Assembly (NCBI GenBank): GCA_026415715.1
Contig: JAOAGO010000001.1
Span: forward strand, 1-64,000
Direction: 5' to 3'
Length of the DNA: 64,000 nucleotides
From: Chitinophagaceae bacterium
GTDB taxonomy: Bacteria > Bacteroidota > Bacteroidia > Chitinophagales > Chitinophagaceae
Shown: positions 17,519 to 25,484 of the stretch, piece by piece
Layout: each line of letters opens with the position of its first letter
Numbering within the stretch: position 1 is the first letter of the stretch
The notes under the pieces: model-generated
What the model saw: the letters and a program-made list of their open reading frames with translations, nothing else
Databases searched by the model: none
What the model was told of the DNA's origin: nothing
Translations under genes and position numbers: made by a program

Positions 17519-18214
17519 ATGCACAAACTTCTTTTCATGTCGTTTCTTTTGTTCGAAGCCGCATTTATAAAATTATATGCACAGGATGAAAAATTGTTAT
17601 TGCAAAAGGTTAAAGAAAAATATGACAAGGTAAACGACTATGTTGCCGAAGGAAAATTGAAAACCAATGTGATTTTTATCAAAGCGCCGGTTTCGAATGT
17701 AAAAGTGTATTACAAGAAGCCTGACAAGATGAAGATTAAAAATGAAAAAGGTGTTTCTTTCATCCCGAAAGGAGTAGTGAACATCAATATCAATGAGGTA
17801 TTAAGCCTCCAGCATTATGAAGCCATTTCGTCCGGTACGTCGCGAATCGGAAATACGGAATGCCGGGTGATTAAAATTTTTCCATTACGAGATGAAGAGA
17901 ATATAACGCGGGCTACGCTGTATGTTGACGAGAACCGGCATGTAATACTGAAATCCGTCATCAGCACCCGCGAAGAAGGTACCTATGAATTGCTGATGAG
18001 TTATAATCGTTACGTTACTTACGGACTTCCCGATAAAGTACAGCTCAGCTTCAATACCAGAGAGTATAAGCTGCCGAAAGGAATTACAATGGATTATGAC
18101 AACGGTGCAAAAACGCCGGATCCCAAAAACATGCAAAACCGGAAAGGAAAAGTAGAAATTACTTACTCAGGCTATGTCATCAATCAGGGCGTCTCGGATA
18201 ATGTTTTTCAGTAA
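17519..18214 (+). CDS. LolA-like outer-membrane lipoprotein carrier family protein
   Basis: A signal peptide (ending KLYAQ) precedes a 210-residue chain with the beta-sheet pattern of the LolA/LolB fold: LKTNVIFIKAPVSNVKVYYK, KPDKMKIKNEKG, then TRATLYVDENRHVILKS. It lies nine bases after the ABC permease. In LolA-fold proteins the hydrophobic cleft holds acyl chains, so the partner transporter may export a lipid-linked compound. That is an inference from neighbours. The gene ends only six bases from the convergent pdxA stop, with no room for a terminator between them. Confidence 0.7.
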   Translation: MHKLLFMSFLLFEAAFIKLYAQDEKLLLQKVKEKYDKVNDYVAEGKLKTNVIFIKAPVSNVKVYYKKPDKMKIKNEKGVSFIPKGVVNININEVLSLQHYEAISSGTSRIGNTECRVIKIFPLRDEENITRATLYVDENRHVILKSVISTREEGTYELLMSYNRYVTYGLPDKVQLSFNTREYKLPKGITMDYDNGAKTPDPKNMQNRKGKVEITYSGYVINQGVSDNVFQ

Positions 18215-18220
18215 AAATGG

Positions 18221-19309
18221 TTACTCTTCAATGGCTTCATCACTGGCACCGGCCAGCAGGGATTCTTTCATTTTCTTCAGAGGGTTCTGTCGGCTTTCGT
18301 CATAAAATTTCCGCTGTTTAAGTATATCAATGCAAGCAAAGAGCGCGGCAAGAAAAGAAGAGTGATCGGCTCTGTTTTTCCCCGCAATATCAAAGGCAAC
18401 CCCATGCGCCGGTGAAGTGCGAACGACAGTCAGGCCGGCTGTAAAATGATAAGCAGATTCGGAAGACAAGGCTTTAAAAGGAATTAATCCCTGATCATGA
18501 TACATGGCCAGTACGGCGTCATACCGCTCATAAGCTCTTCGTGCAAAAAAGGCATCGGCGCTGAACGGACCGGACACCAGCATCTGCTGATTTTTTGCTT
18601 CGCGAATGGCGGGTTTGATGATTTCCTCTTCTTCATTACCGATACATCCTTCATCTCCCACATGAGGATTAAGTCCCAATACGGCTATTTTTGGTTTTTC
18701 CGTCCCGAAATCCCTCAAAAGGCTGTTCTGAATTATATTCAGTTTACTTAAAATCTTTTCTTTAGTGATTTGAGCTGCAACGTCGGAAAGCGGGACATGT
18801 TCGGTAACCAGGGCTACCCTGAAATGTTGATCACACATCATCATAACCACATCTTTCATTTCAAAAAAATGCTGTAAAAAAGGGGTGTGGCCGGTGAAAT
18901 CAAAGTCATTCGACCGGATATTTTTTTTGTGAACCGGGGCCGTCACCAGCCCGTGAATTTGTCCCTGTTTCAAAGCCTGTACGGCTCTTTTTAAGGAAAT
19001 GACGGCATATTTGCCACCCGTTTCATTCAACTCTCCCGGCGTAATGGCCACTTCTTCTTCCCAGCAATTGAATATGTTGATTTGTTTTGTATTGAGGCGA
19101 TTAAAATCACGGATTATCTGATAATTAAAATTTACTTCAGGAATTGACTTTTTATAAAAATTAAACACCTTGTTGGAAGAAAAAACAACCGGAGTGCAAA
19201 AATCCAGAATCCGGTGATCGGACAATGATTTAATAATTATTTCCGGACCAATACCATTTAGATCACCACACGTAATTCCGATAATTGGTTTTGATGGATT
19301 GTTTATCAT
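18221..19309 (-). CDS. pdxA: 4-hydroxythreonine-4-phosphate dehydrogenase
   Basis: PdxA oxidises 4-phosphohydroxy-threonine in pyridoxal 5'-phosphate biosynthesis. Family signatures are clear: GITCGDLNGIGPEII near the start, GHTPFLQ with a metal-binding His, MYHDQGLIPFK with another, and LTVVRTSPAHGVAFDIAG near the end. The start is set at ATG 19309 (MINNPSKPIIGITCGD). The longer frame to 19342 would add a positively charged stretch that contains a -7-like element (TATCTTTA at 19322-19329 minus). The length of 363 residues is normal, and the gene appears monocistronic. Confidence 0.93.
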   Translation of the reverse strand: MINNPSKPIIGITCGDLNGIGPEIIIKSLSDHRILDFCTPVVFSSNKVFNFYKKSIPEVNFNYQIIRDFNRLNTKQINIFNCWEEEVAITPGELNETGGKYAVISLKRAVQALKQGQIHGLVTAPVHKKNIRSNDFDFTGHTPFLQHFFEMKDVVMMMCDQHFRVALVTEHVPLSDVAAQITKEKILSKLNIIQNSLLRDFGTEKPKIAVLGLNPHVGDEGCIGNEEEEIIKPAIREAKNQQMLVSGPFSADAFFARRAYERYDAVLAMYHDQGLIPFKALSSESAYHFTAGLTVVRTSPAHGVAFDIAGKNRADHSSFLAALFACIDILKQRKFYDESRQNPLKKMKESLLAGASDEAIEE

Positions 19310-19481
19310 TTTTTTAAAAAGTAAAGATACTGAAAATCTCATTTATTGATTGTATTTATTCTGTTTTTAAATATTTTTATAAAAAGCTTAAATCGAAAAA
19401 TGCATGTCTGAATTTTAAAAATGTGTTAGGAACTTAGATGAGAAAGCCTTTTCTTTAGATATTCGTTATATATTGAACTAC

Positions 19482-19489
19482 TACATTTG
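19482..19489 (+). promoter_or_regulatory. -7 promoter element of rsmA, leaderless start
   Basis: TACATTTG matches TAnnTTTG and ends five bases before ATG 19495. The transcript is expected to begin at or next to the A of the start codon. No Shine-Dalgarno sequence is present. Confidence 0.6.
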
Positions 19490-19494
19490 CAAGC

Positions 19495-20247
19495 ATGTTA
19501 TCGCTGAAAAAATCGCTGGGGCAGCATTTGCTGACCGATGAAAATATTTCCCGAAAAATCATTCAGGCCTTGCGGGCCATCCCGGTACAGCGATTGCTTG
19601 AGATAGGACCCGGCGGCGGCGCTCTAACAAAATATTTTACGGAAGATAACTTGATAAATTTTTTTGCCGTAGAAATTGATAAAGAAAAAGTAGATTTTCT
19701 TTTGCGGACGTATCCTTCACTAAAAGGAAAAATTCTGCATCAGGATGTATTGACCATGGAAATTCCCTTTGACCAGCCTTTTGCCGTGTTGGGAAATTTT
19801 CCTTACAACATCTCTTCGCAAATCCTTTTTAAAATGCTGGAATGGAAACATCAGATTACGCACGTAGTTGGTATGTTTCAAAAAGAAGTGGCCCGTCGTA
19901 TTACTTCTCCGCCGGGGGGTAAATTTTATGGAATTACCAGCGTTTTAATCCAAACTTTTTTTAAAGCAGAATATCTGTTTGACGTTTCGGAAACCTGTTT
20001 TACCCCGCCCCCTAAAGTGAAAAGCGGTGTAATACGGCTGACGCCGGCTGACGGGATACCACCGATGCGAAGTGAGAACGATTTGTTTCATCTGGTGAAA
20101 ACGGCATTTCAGCAACGAAGAAAAATGTTGCGCAATGCGGTAAAAGAACTTTTTGAACCCGATATCTTACAGCAGGAAATATTTCAACAGAGAGCCGAAC
20201 AACTGGTGCCTGAACAATTTGCCGAACTCACATTTTTTATGAAATGA
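19495..20247 (+). CDS. rsmA: 16S rRNA (adenine(1518)-N(6)/adenine(1519)-N(6))-dimethyltransferase
   Basis: RsmA (KsgA) dimethylates two adenines in the last helix of 16S rRNA late in 30S assembly, using S-adenosylmethionine. The start KKSLGQHLLTDENISRKII is diagnostic. The SAM site follows as LEIGPGGGALTKYF, and the catalytic N-x-P-Y motif is NFPYNISSQ. The length of 250 residues is normal. The ATG lies directly after a -7 element. Its stop overlaps the start of the dehydrogenase gene by four bases (ATGA), so the two are translationally coupled. Confidence 0.96.
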   Translation: MLSLKKSLGQHLLTDENISRKIIQALRAIPVQRLLEIGPGGGALTKYFTEDNLINFFAVEIDKEKVDFLLRTYPSLKGKILHQDVLTMEIPFDQPFAVLGNFPYNISSQILFKMLEWKHQITHVVGMFQKEVARRITSPPGGKFYGITSVLIQTFFKAEYLFDVSETCFTPPPKVKSGVIRLTPADGIPPMRSENDLFHLVKTAFQQRRKMLRNAVKELFEPDILQQEIFQQRAEQLVPEQFAELTFFMK

Positions 20248-21191
20248 AAACAGTGATTATAACGGCCAAAGTACATGAATACCTGCCGGCACGCCTGAAA
20301 GAACTGGGATTTGATGTAATGTATGAACCGGATATTACGTATCAGGAATTGGAAGCTCTCATTCCTGAGGCAGTCGGATTAATAGTTACCACAAGAATTC
20401 CCGTAGATATTACCTTGTTAGACAAGGCTCAATCGCTGAAGTGGATTGGAAGGCTGGGCAGCGGAATGGAAAAAATAAATACAACCTATGCGGAACAAAA
20501 GGGAATTTTGTGCATCAGTACCCCCGAAGGAAACCGGAATGCCGTAGCCGAGCATACTTTGGGTTTATTGCTGAATCTCATGAATCGTATTTCTTCTTCT
20601 TTTGAGGAAGTAAAGAGAGGTATTTGGCGCAGAGAAGAAAACAGCGGAACTGAACTGCGTGGTAAAACTGTTGGCATTGTGGGTTTCGGAAATACGGGAA
20701 GCCGTTTTGCACATCTGCTTCAGCCCTTTGATGTAACGGTTCTGGCTTATGATAAATATAAATATGGTTTCGGCCAGGGGTATATCAAAGAAGCTTCTCT
20801 GGAACAAATTTGCCGTTATGCTTCCGTGATTAGCTTTCACGTTCCCCTGACGGATGAAACACGTTATATGGCCAATGCAGATTTTTTCAGGTCGTTAAAA
20901 CAAAGGCCTGTTGTTTTAAATACATCACGAGGACAAATATTACATCTTCAGGCGCTGGCTGAAGCGCTGGAAAATGAATGGATTTCAGCTGCAGGTTTGG
21001 ATGTGCTGGAAAATGAAGAAATCCATAATCTCAGCCATTCGGAAAAAGAATTATATAACTGGCTTTTTCAACAAGCCAATGTCATTGTTACCCCTCATAT
21101 TGCAGGATACAGCCGGGAGGCATTTTTTAAAATGGCCAAAGTTCTTTTAGAAAAATTAGGCTTGGAAAAACCAGATAATACTGAACACTAA
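20244..21191 (+). CDS. D-2-hydroxyacid dehydrogenase (NAD-dependent)
   Basis: The protein is a 315-residue member of the phosphoglycerate-dehydrogenase/D-lactate-dehydrogenase superfamily. The nucleotide-binding motif is GIVGFGNTGSRFA, and the Arg, Glu and His of the active site appear in NTSRGQI, DVLENEE and TPHIAGYS. There is no ACT domain, so it is not a typical SerA. The ATGA overlap with rsmA couples the two genes; this pairing is probably historical rather than functional. The exact substrate cannot be read from sequence. A strong hairpin (21267-21299) lies downstream. Confidence 0.88.
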   Translation: MKTVIITAKVHEYLPARLKELGFDVMYEPDITYQELEALIPEAVGLIVTTRIPVDITLLDKAQSLKWIGRLGSGMEKINTTYAEQKGILCISTPEGNRNAVAEHTLGLLLNLMNRISSSFEEVKRGIWRREENSGTELRGKTVGIVGFGNTGSRFAHLLQPFDVTVLAYDKYKYGFGQGYIKEASLEQICRYASVISFHVPLTDETRYMANADFFRSLKQRPVVLNTSRGQILHLQALAEALENEWISAAGLDVLENEEIHNLSHSEKELYNWLFQQANVIVTPHIAGYSREAFFKMAKVLLEKLGLEKPDNTEH

Positions 21192-21246
21192 ATTTTACAA
21201 AATCTTAAAAATTAAGCCCCCGTATTGTTTTTTTCAGAGAATTAAA

Positions 21247-21254
21247 TAATTTTG
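21247..21254 (+). promoter_or_regulatory. -7 promoter element upstream of the greA leader
   Basis: TAATTTTG matches TAnnTTTG, with a TTG at 21225-21227 as a -33 element 19 bases away. Transcription should begin near 21260, just before the hairpin at 21267-21299 and about 70 bases before greA. Confidence 0.55.
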
Positions 21255-21266
21255 TAAAACAAACTG

Positions 21267-21310
21267 CAACGCTTCAGCTATATCGGTCCTGAAGCGTTGT
21301 TGTTTTTTTT
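21267..21310 (+). terminator. Hairpin terminator or attenuator in the greA leader
   Basis: CAACGCTTCAG (21267-21277) pairs perfectly with CTGAAGCGTTG (21289-21299) around an 11-base loop and is followed by TTG and then a run of eight T. It is a textbook intrinsic terminator. It can end the rsmA-dehydrogenase transcript, but because a promoter lies just before it, it would also stop transcripts meant for greA. Confidence 0.85.
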
Positions 21311-21332
21311 CGTTTTTCTAAAATATCACACT

Positions 21333-21806
21333 ATGAGCAACATCCAATACGTAACCAAAGAAACACTGGAGCAGATGAAAGCCGAGTTGCAGCGAATGAA
21401 AACCGTGGATCGCCCTGCTGCCAGCCGTGCTATTGCAGAGGCCAGAGAAAAAGGTGACCTGAAAGAAAATGCGGAATACGATGCCGCAAAAGAAGCGCAA
21501 GGCATACTGGAAGCCAAGATTGCCGCACTGGAGTCGGCCATCGCTAATGCCAGAGTTATTGACGAATCGAGCATCGACACCAGCAAAGTGTCTATTTTTA
21601 CGAAAGTGAAACTTACTAACCTGAACACCAAAAAGCAGGTTACCTATCAGTTGGTCAGCGAAAAAGAAGCAGATCTCAAAGCGGGAAAAATTTCCATCAA
21701 CTCGCCTATCGGAAAAGGAATTTTAGGAAAAACGGTTGGCGAAACCGCAGAGGTTCAGGCGCCTGCCGGCATTCTGAAATTCAGGATTGAAGAAATTTCC
21801 ATATAA
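21333..21806 (+). CDS. greA: Transcription elongation factor GreA
   Basis: GreA rescues backtracked RNA polymerase by stimulating cleavage of the RNA 3' end. The start is ATG 21333 (MSNIQYVTKETLEQM); the longer frame from 21297 adds a meaningless Phe-rich stretch derived from the terminator T-run. Residues 10-75 form the coiled-coil hairpin that enters the secondary channel, with the acidic tip motif GDLKENAEYDAAKE. The C-terminal FKBP-like domain contains SPIGKGILGKTVGE. At 157 residues the length is normal. A terminator-like hairpin lies between its promoter and the start codon, and a second terminator follows the gene. Confidence 0.96.
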   Translation: MSNIQYVTKETLEQMKAELQRMKTVDRPAASRAIAEAREKGDLKENAEYDAAKEAQGILEAKIAALESAIANARVIDESSIDTSKVSIFTKVKLTNLNTKKQVTYQLVSEKEADLKAGKISINSPIGKGILGKTVGETAEVQAPAGILKFRIEEISI

Positions 21807-21816
21807 CTTTGTTTAC

Positions 21817-21862
21817 AAAGCTGCCTTATATTTCATTATGAGATACGGCAGCTTTTTGTTTC
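21817..21862 (+). terminator. Intrinsic terminator after greA
   Basis: AAAGCTGCC (21817-21825) pairs with GGCAGCTTT (21847-21855) across a 21-base loop, followed by TTGTTTCTT. It ends the greA transcript before the HIT gene. Confidence 0.75.
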
Positions 21863-21943
21863 TTGTTTGTAGATTTACGGCAGATGCGATGGATGGACAT
21901 CAAATCATTTTTTCTGAATATTCACTCAAAATTATTTGGCGGT

Positions 21944-22345
21944 ATGACTATTTTTTCGCGGATTATTTCAGGAGAGCTGCCCTCATATAAGATTGCGGAA
22001 AATGAAAAATTTTACGCTTTTCTGGATATCTATCCGTTGCGGGAGGGACATGTGCTGGTGGTGCCAAAAGTAGAGATTGATAATCTTTTTGATTTGCCTT
22101 CGGAATACCTGAGCGAGATGCTTGTGTTTGCCCAACCCATTGCCAAAGCCATAGAAAAGGCTTTTCCTTGCAATCGCTGCGGTATAAGCGTTATAGGCCT
22201 GGAAGTACCCCATGCACATATGCATCTCATTCCCATCAACTCTGCCAACGACCTGAATTTTACCCAACCCAAACCCCGTGCATCAGATGAAGACCTGAAA
22301 AAGGTTCAGCAAAAAATTTTACAGGCATTAAATAAGGAAGTTTGA
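21944..22345 (+). CDS. HIT family hydrolase
   Basis: This 133-residue histidine-triad protein starts at MTIFSRIISGELP, the usual beginning of HINT-type proteins; the longer frame from 21863 is dropped because that extra segment is not HIT-like. The catalytic motif VPHAHMHLIP (H-x-H-x-H) is intact, and EGHVLVVPKVEIDNLFDLP is the conserved core. HIT enzymes hydrolyse nucleoside phosphoramidates or dinucleotides; the in vivo substrate is seldom known. A variant -7 element (TAGATTTA, about 21871-21878) may drive it. It converges on ruvC 43 bases downstream. Confidence 0.92.
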   Translation: MTIFSRIISGELPSYKIAENEKFYAFLDIYPLREGHVLVVPKVEIDNLFDLPSEYLSEMLVFAQPIAKAIEKAFPCNRCGISVIGLEVPHAHMHLIPINSANDLNFTQPKPRASDEDLKKVQQKILQALNKEV

Positions 22346-22388
22346 ATTTCGGAAAACAAGAGCAGATTTACCGGTTTTAATATTCAGT

Positions 22389-22958
22389 TTATCGTTTACA
22401 TATTTTTTCCGGATGACGCTGAAGAAAATCCATCCATCCTTTATGCTTTTTTGGAGAAGAAGAAGTGACCGGAAAATGTTGTTGAAATAAATGGCAAACC
22501 GCCACAGCCAGGGCATCGGTAGCATCATAATTTTTTTCTTCGCAGGTGAAAGATAACATACGTTCCAGCATGCGAAGCACCTGTTCTTTTGACGCATTGC
22601 CGTTGCCGGTTACCGACTGCTTTACTTTTTTGGGGGAATATTCACATACGTGAATGCCATGTCGCATGGCGGCAGCAATAGCCACGCCCTGTGCTCTGCC
22701 CAACTTCAACATACTCTGTACGTTTTTGCCGTAAAACGGAGCTTCAATGGCAAAATCCGTAGGGCGGTACTTTGTAATTAACCCGCTAACGGTGTTAAAA
22801 ATCAGCTGAAGCCTTTTGTAACTGTCTTTCACTTTTCCGGGCCTGAGTACGCCCAGCTCAAGTAAAACCGGCAATTTTCCGTTAACGGAAATGAGGCCAT
22901 ACCCCATCATGACCGTTCCGGGGTCAATTCCTAAAATGATTTTTTGCGGCTTTTGCAA
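22389..22958 (-). CDS. ruvC: Crossover junction endodeoxyribonuclease RuvC
   Basis: RuvC resolves Holliday junctions made by recombination. The acidic active site is visible: Asp in ILGIDPG, Glu in AIEAPFYGK, and the paired Asp in YDATDALAVAVCH. The start is placed at TTG 22958 (LQKPQKIILGIDPG). The ATG at 23012 would make the protein overlap the divergent gene and would place the exact -7 element (TAATTTTG, minus 22983-22976) inside the coding region. RuvA, its partner in the branch-migration complex, is encoded at 50427; ruvB is not in the window. Confidence 0.9.
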   Translation of the reverse strand: MQKPQKIILGIDPGTVMMGYGLISVNGKLPVLLELGVLRPGKVKDSYKRLQLIFNTVSGLITKYRPTDFAIEAPFYGKNVQSMLKLGRAQGVAIAAAMRHGIHVCEYSPKKVKQSVTGNGNASKEQVLRMLERMLSFTCEEKNYDATDALAVAVCHLFQQHFPVTSSSPKKHKGWMDFLQRHPEKICKR

Positions 22959-22975
22959 AAGGCAAATTATTTTTA

Positions 22976-22983
22976 CAAAATTA
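22976..22983 (-). promoter_or_regulatory. -7 promoter element of ruvC
   Basis: TAATTTTG on the minus strand matches TAnnTTTG. It lies 17 bases before the TTG start at 22958 and only 9 bases from the divergent ATG at 22992. Confidence 0.55.
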
Positions 22984-22991
22984 GGCGATTC

Positions 22992-23987
22992 ATGAAGCTC
23001 ACACGAAGGCAACGTATTTTTATTAATTATTTTCTCGGGCCTTTACTTTTTCTCTGGCTTTCCTGGTCTGTTTATCGCCAGATTGAACGCCAACCCAACC
23101 TTACGGAAGCATGGCTGCGGATAAAAAAATCGCTGGACAGTCATGCGGTCGTTATGCTTTTTCTTCTTGTATTATTAATGTTAAAAAACTGGGCACTGGA
23201 AACCCTGAAGTGGAAAATTGCGATTCGCCCGGTACAACAGATTTCATTTTGGAACGCCTTTCAGGCTGTTTTATCGGGCGTAGCTTTTTCTGTAACCACA
23301 CCCAACCGCATGGGTGAATATCTGGGGCGCATGATTTATATGAACGAAGGAAACCGGCTAAAAATCATTTCGCTGACGGTATTATGCAGTTTAAGTCAGC
23401 TGATTATAACGGTAATAAGCGGATTTATCGGACTTCTTATTCTGAGAAATACGCTGGAAGAAAAACAACTTATCACACCGCTTTGGATGCTTGTTATTCT
23501 GACCGGAACGGGAATTGCGCTTTGTGTGTTGCTGCTTTTTTATTTTCAAATGCCGTGGCTCATCAAACGAATAGATCAGTTGCCGGCCATGCGGAAAATT
23601 GCCTACCTTACAGAAGCCATTGAGAGGTTCAGTTTCGTTACGTTGGTCAAAATCCTGATTTTCTCTTTTTTTCGCTTTCTGGTATTTATTGTACAATACT
23701 GGATTTGTTTTTGGTTGTTTGATGTGAATCTGTCATTTACTCAAACTTTATTTACCGTCAGCGTGTCTTTCTTTGTTTTGGCTATTATTCCCACCATTGC
23801 CGTTGCCGAATTAGCGCAGCGGGGTAAAGTTATTACAGCCATTGCCGGTTTGTATTCAGAAAATCTGCTGGGACTCACATTTACCACTGTTGCCATTTGG
23901 TTTATTAACCTCATTCTTCCGGCTATCACCGGCAGCCTGCTCATATTGCGTTTCCGCAAAATTGTTGCGCAAACGGAAGAAACGTAA
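22992..23987 (+). CDS. Flippase-like / lysylphosphatidylglycerol synthase-type membrane protein
   Basis: The start is ATG 22992 (MKLTRRQRIFINYF); the longer frame overlaps ruvC and its promoter. The 331-residue protein has about eight transmembrane segments and the family landmark AFSVTTPNRMGEYLGRM in the third loop, where the family usually has PGRxGE. This is the LPG_synthase_TM (flippase-like, TIGR00374) domain without the cytosolic catalytic domain of MprF. Members are thought to move lipids or glycolipids, but the function in Bacteroidota is unproven. It diverges from ruvC with 33 bases between the starts. Confidence 0.82.
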   Translation: MKLTRRQRIFINYFLGPLLFLWLSWSVYRQIERQPNLTEAWLRIKKSLDSHAVVMLFLLVLLMLKNWALETLKWKIAIRPVQQISFWNAFQAVLSGVAFSVTTPNRMGEYLGRMIYMNEGNRLKIISLTVLCSLSQLIITVISGFIGLLILRNTLEEKQLITPLWMLVILTGTGIALCVLLLFYFQMPWLIKRIDQLPAMRKIAYLTEAIERFSFVTLVKILIFSFFRFLVFIVQYWICFWLFDVNLSFTQTLFTVSVSFFVLAIIPTIAVAELAQRGKVITAIAGLYSENLLGLTFTTVAIWFINLILPAITGSLLILRFRKIVAQTEET

Positions 23988-24028
23988 AAAAATTGCACTT
24001 ATGACTTGAACTTACTTAATAATGAAAC

Positions 24029-24742
24029 ATGAAAACCATTTTATTTCCCGCAAAAGAAAGAGGCCAAAAAAATATCGGATGGCTGCAGAGTAATTTTTTA
24101 TTCAGCTTCAGCAACTACTACAATCCGGCGTGCAGTTCATTCGGCACGCTAATCGCATTTAATGATGATGTAGGGCAGCCCGGCAAAGGTTTCGGACTGC
24201 ATCCGCATCAGAATATGGAAATCATTTCCGTTTTGCTGAAAGGCAAGATGAACCACAAAGACAGCACGGGATACAGCAGTGAAATTGAAGCCGGCGGCGT
24301 ACAGATTATGAGTGCCGGCAGCGGACTGTTTCATGAAGAATATAACATAGGCGACACGGAGGTAAATTTTTTACAAATCTTGATACAGCCTAAAGTTCAA
24401 AACATCAGGCCGCGGTATCAGCACCGCCATTTCCCGAAAGAAAAACGAGAAAATAAGTTAGTGACCATGGTTTCCAAAGACGAAGGTTTTGGCCATTGCT
24501 GGATTAATCAGAATGCAAAACTTTCGCTGGGCTATTTTACCAAAGAAGAAAGCCTGGAATACAAGTTTAATCCTGAAAACAAATGTGTGTTTCTCTTCTG
24601 CATAGAAGGGCAGTTATCTGTTGAAAATGTGACACTAAACCGCCGCGATGCCATCGGCATCTGGGATACGGAAAGTATGACCATCGGTTGTGAAAAAAAT
24701 TCCGAATTTTTAATTATAGAAACGGTGATTAACCAGAAGTAA
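24029..24742 (+). CDS. Pirin family protein
   Basis: This 237-residue bicupin has the pirin core: FGLHPHQNMEIISVLLKG, the His-rich metal site with HKDSTG, and VQIMSAGSGLFHEEYN. The C-terminal cupin lies at about 150-235. Bacterial pirins such as YhhW can act as quercetin dioxygenases, and others bind enzymes as regulators; no specific role is evident. It lies 41 bases after the flippase-like gene and converges on the lipoprotein gene 22 bases downstream. Confidence 0.88.
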   Translation: MKTILFPAKERGQKNIGWLQSNFLFSFSNYYNPACSSFGTLIAFNDDVGQPGKGFGLHPHQNMEIISVLLKGKMNHKDSTGYSSEIEAGGVQIMSAGSGLFHEEYNIGDTEVNFLQILIQPKVQNIRPRYQHRHFPKEKRENKLVTMVSKDEGFGHCWINQNAKLSLGYFTKEESLEYKFNPENKCVFLFCIEGQLSVENVTLNRRDAIGIWDTESMTIGCEKNSEFLIIETVINQK

Positions 24743-24764
24743 GCAAATGATTTTGAAAAAAAAG

Positions 24765-25292
24765 CTAATACTTTACGTCAAACCGGCCTTCCGTAACTGA
24801 AATCTTTTTTGAGGCATCATTCAGGTTTTCGGCTTCAAACTGAAAGGTGCCCGATACAATACGGGCCGACGTATCCAGCCGCGAAATTTGCACAACGCCT
24901 GTTTTCTGCGCCGAAGTAATCCATTCTTCCAGTGGGGTAATGCGTCTTTTAACATGGTAGGCATAGCTGTGCGGCCCGCCGGGATAAGTTGTGTTTTGAT
25001 TCAGGTTGTAAGTTCCCGGCCCCCGGCAGCCGAATATTTTCAGCTCAAATTCAGTTTCCGCAGGAGAAGTGGAAAAATTCTGCGCCGTGATGATCAACAC
25101 ATCGCCCAGCAGCCGTGCATTCAGCAGGTTGGGGTCGTAAAGTCCCAGAAAACCTTTCGGCACCCATACGCTTCCGTTAAGTTTCAGGCCAAAGGTATTG
25201 GCGCCGGTTTGCGTAATGGGCGGCAGCTCCGGTGTTTCTTTCCGGCAGGCTGTGAAAAGAATGAATAAAAGCAATATTAAGCGGCTTTTCAT
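24765..25292 (-). CDS. DUF6252-like lipoprotein
   Basis: The start is taken at ATG 25292 (MKSRLILLLFILFTAC), giving a lipoprotein signal with Cys16 as the lipidated residue. The mature chain of about 160 residues contains TGANTFGLKLNGSVWVP at the start and VTEGRFDVKY at the end, which match my recollection of the DUF6252 family of small beta-sandwich lipoproteins in Bacteroidota. The function is unknown. A Pro-rich linker follows the lipid anchor. Confidence 0.72.
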   Translation of the reverse strand: MKSRLILLLFILFTACRKETPELPPITQTGANTFGLKLNGSVWVPKGFLGLYDPNLLNARLLGDVLIITAQNFSTSPAETEFELKIFGCRGPGTYNLNQNTTYPGGPHSYAYHVKRRITPLEEWITSAQKTGVVQISRLDTSARIVSGTFQFEAENLNDASKKISVTEGRFDVKY

Positions 25293-25484
25293 ATTACAGG
25301 CAATCACTTTTAAAACGCAAAAAAACGGTTTATCTTATCAGGGTTTATGAAATTATTTTAACATCATTCATCAAAATACATACCAGAAAGGCAAGTGTTT
25401 TAAAAATTTTTTGCGCTACCGGAGTAAGATTTGTCTTTCAAATTAACTTTACTTTTTAGGTTTTTCAATTAAGTTGCTTTCATC

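Noticed and set aside
21297-21332. Longer N-terminus of GreA
   Set aside because: The extra residues are encoded by the terminator T-run, and the family starts at the ATG at 21333.
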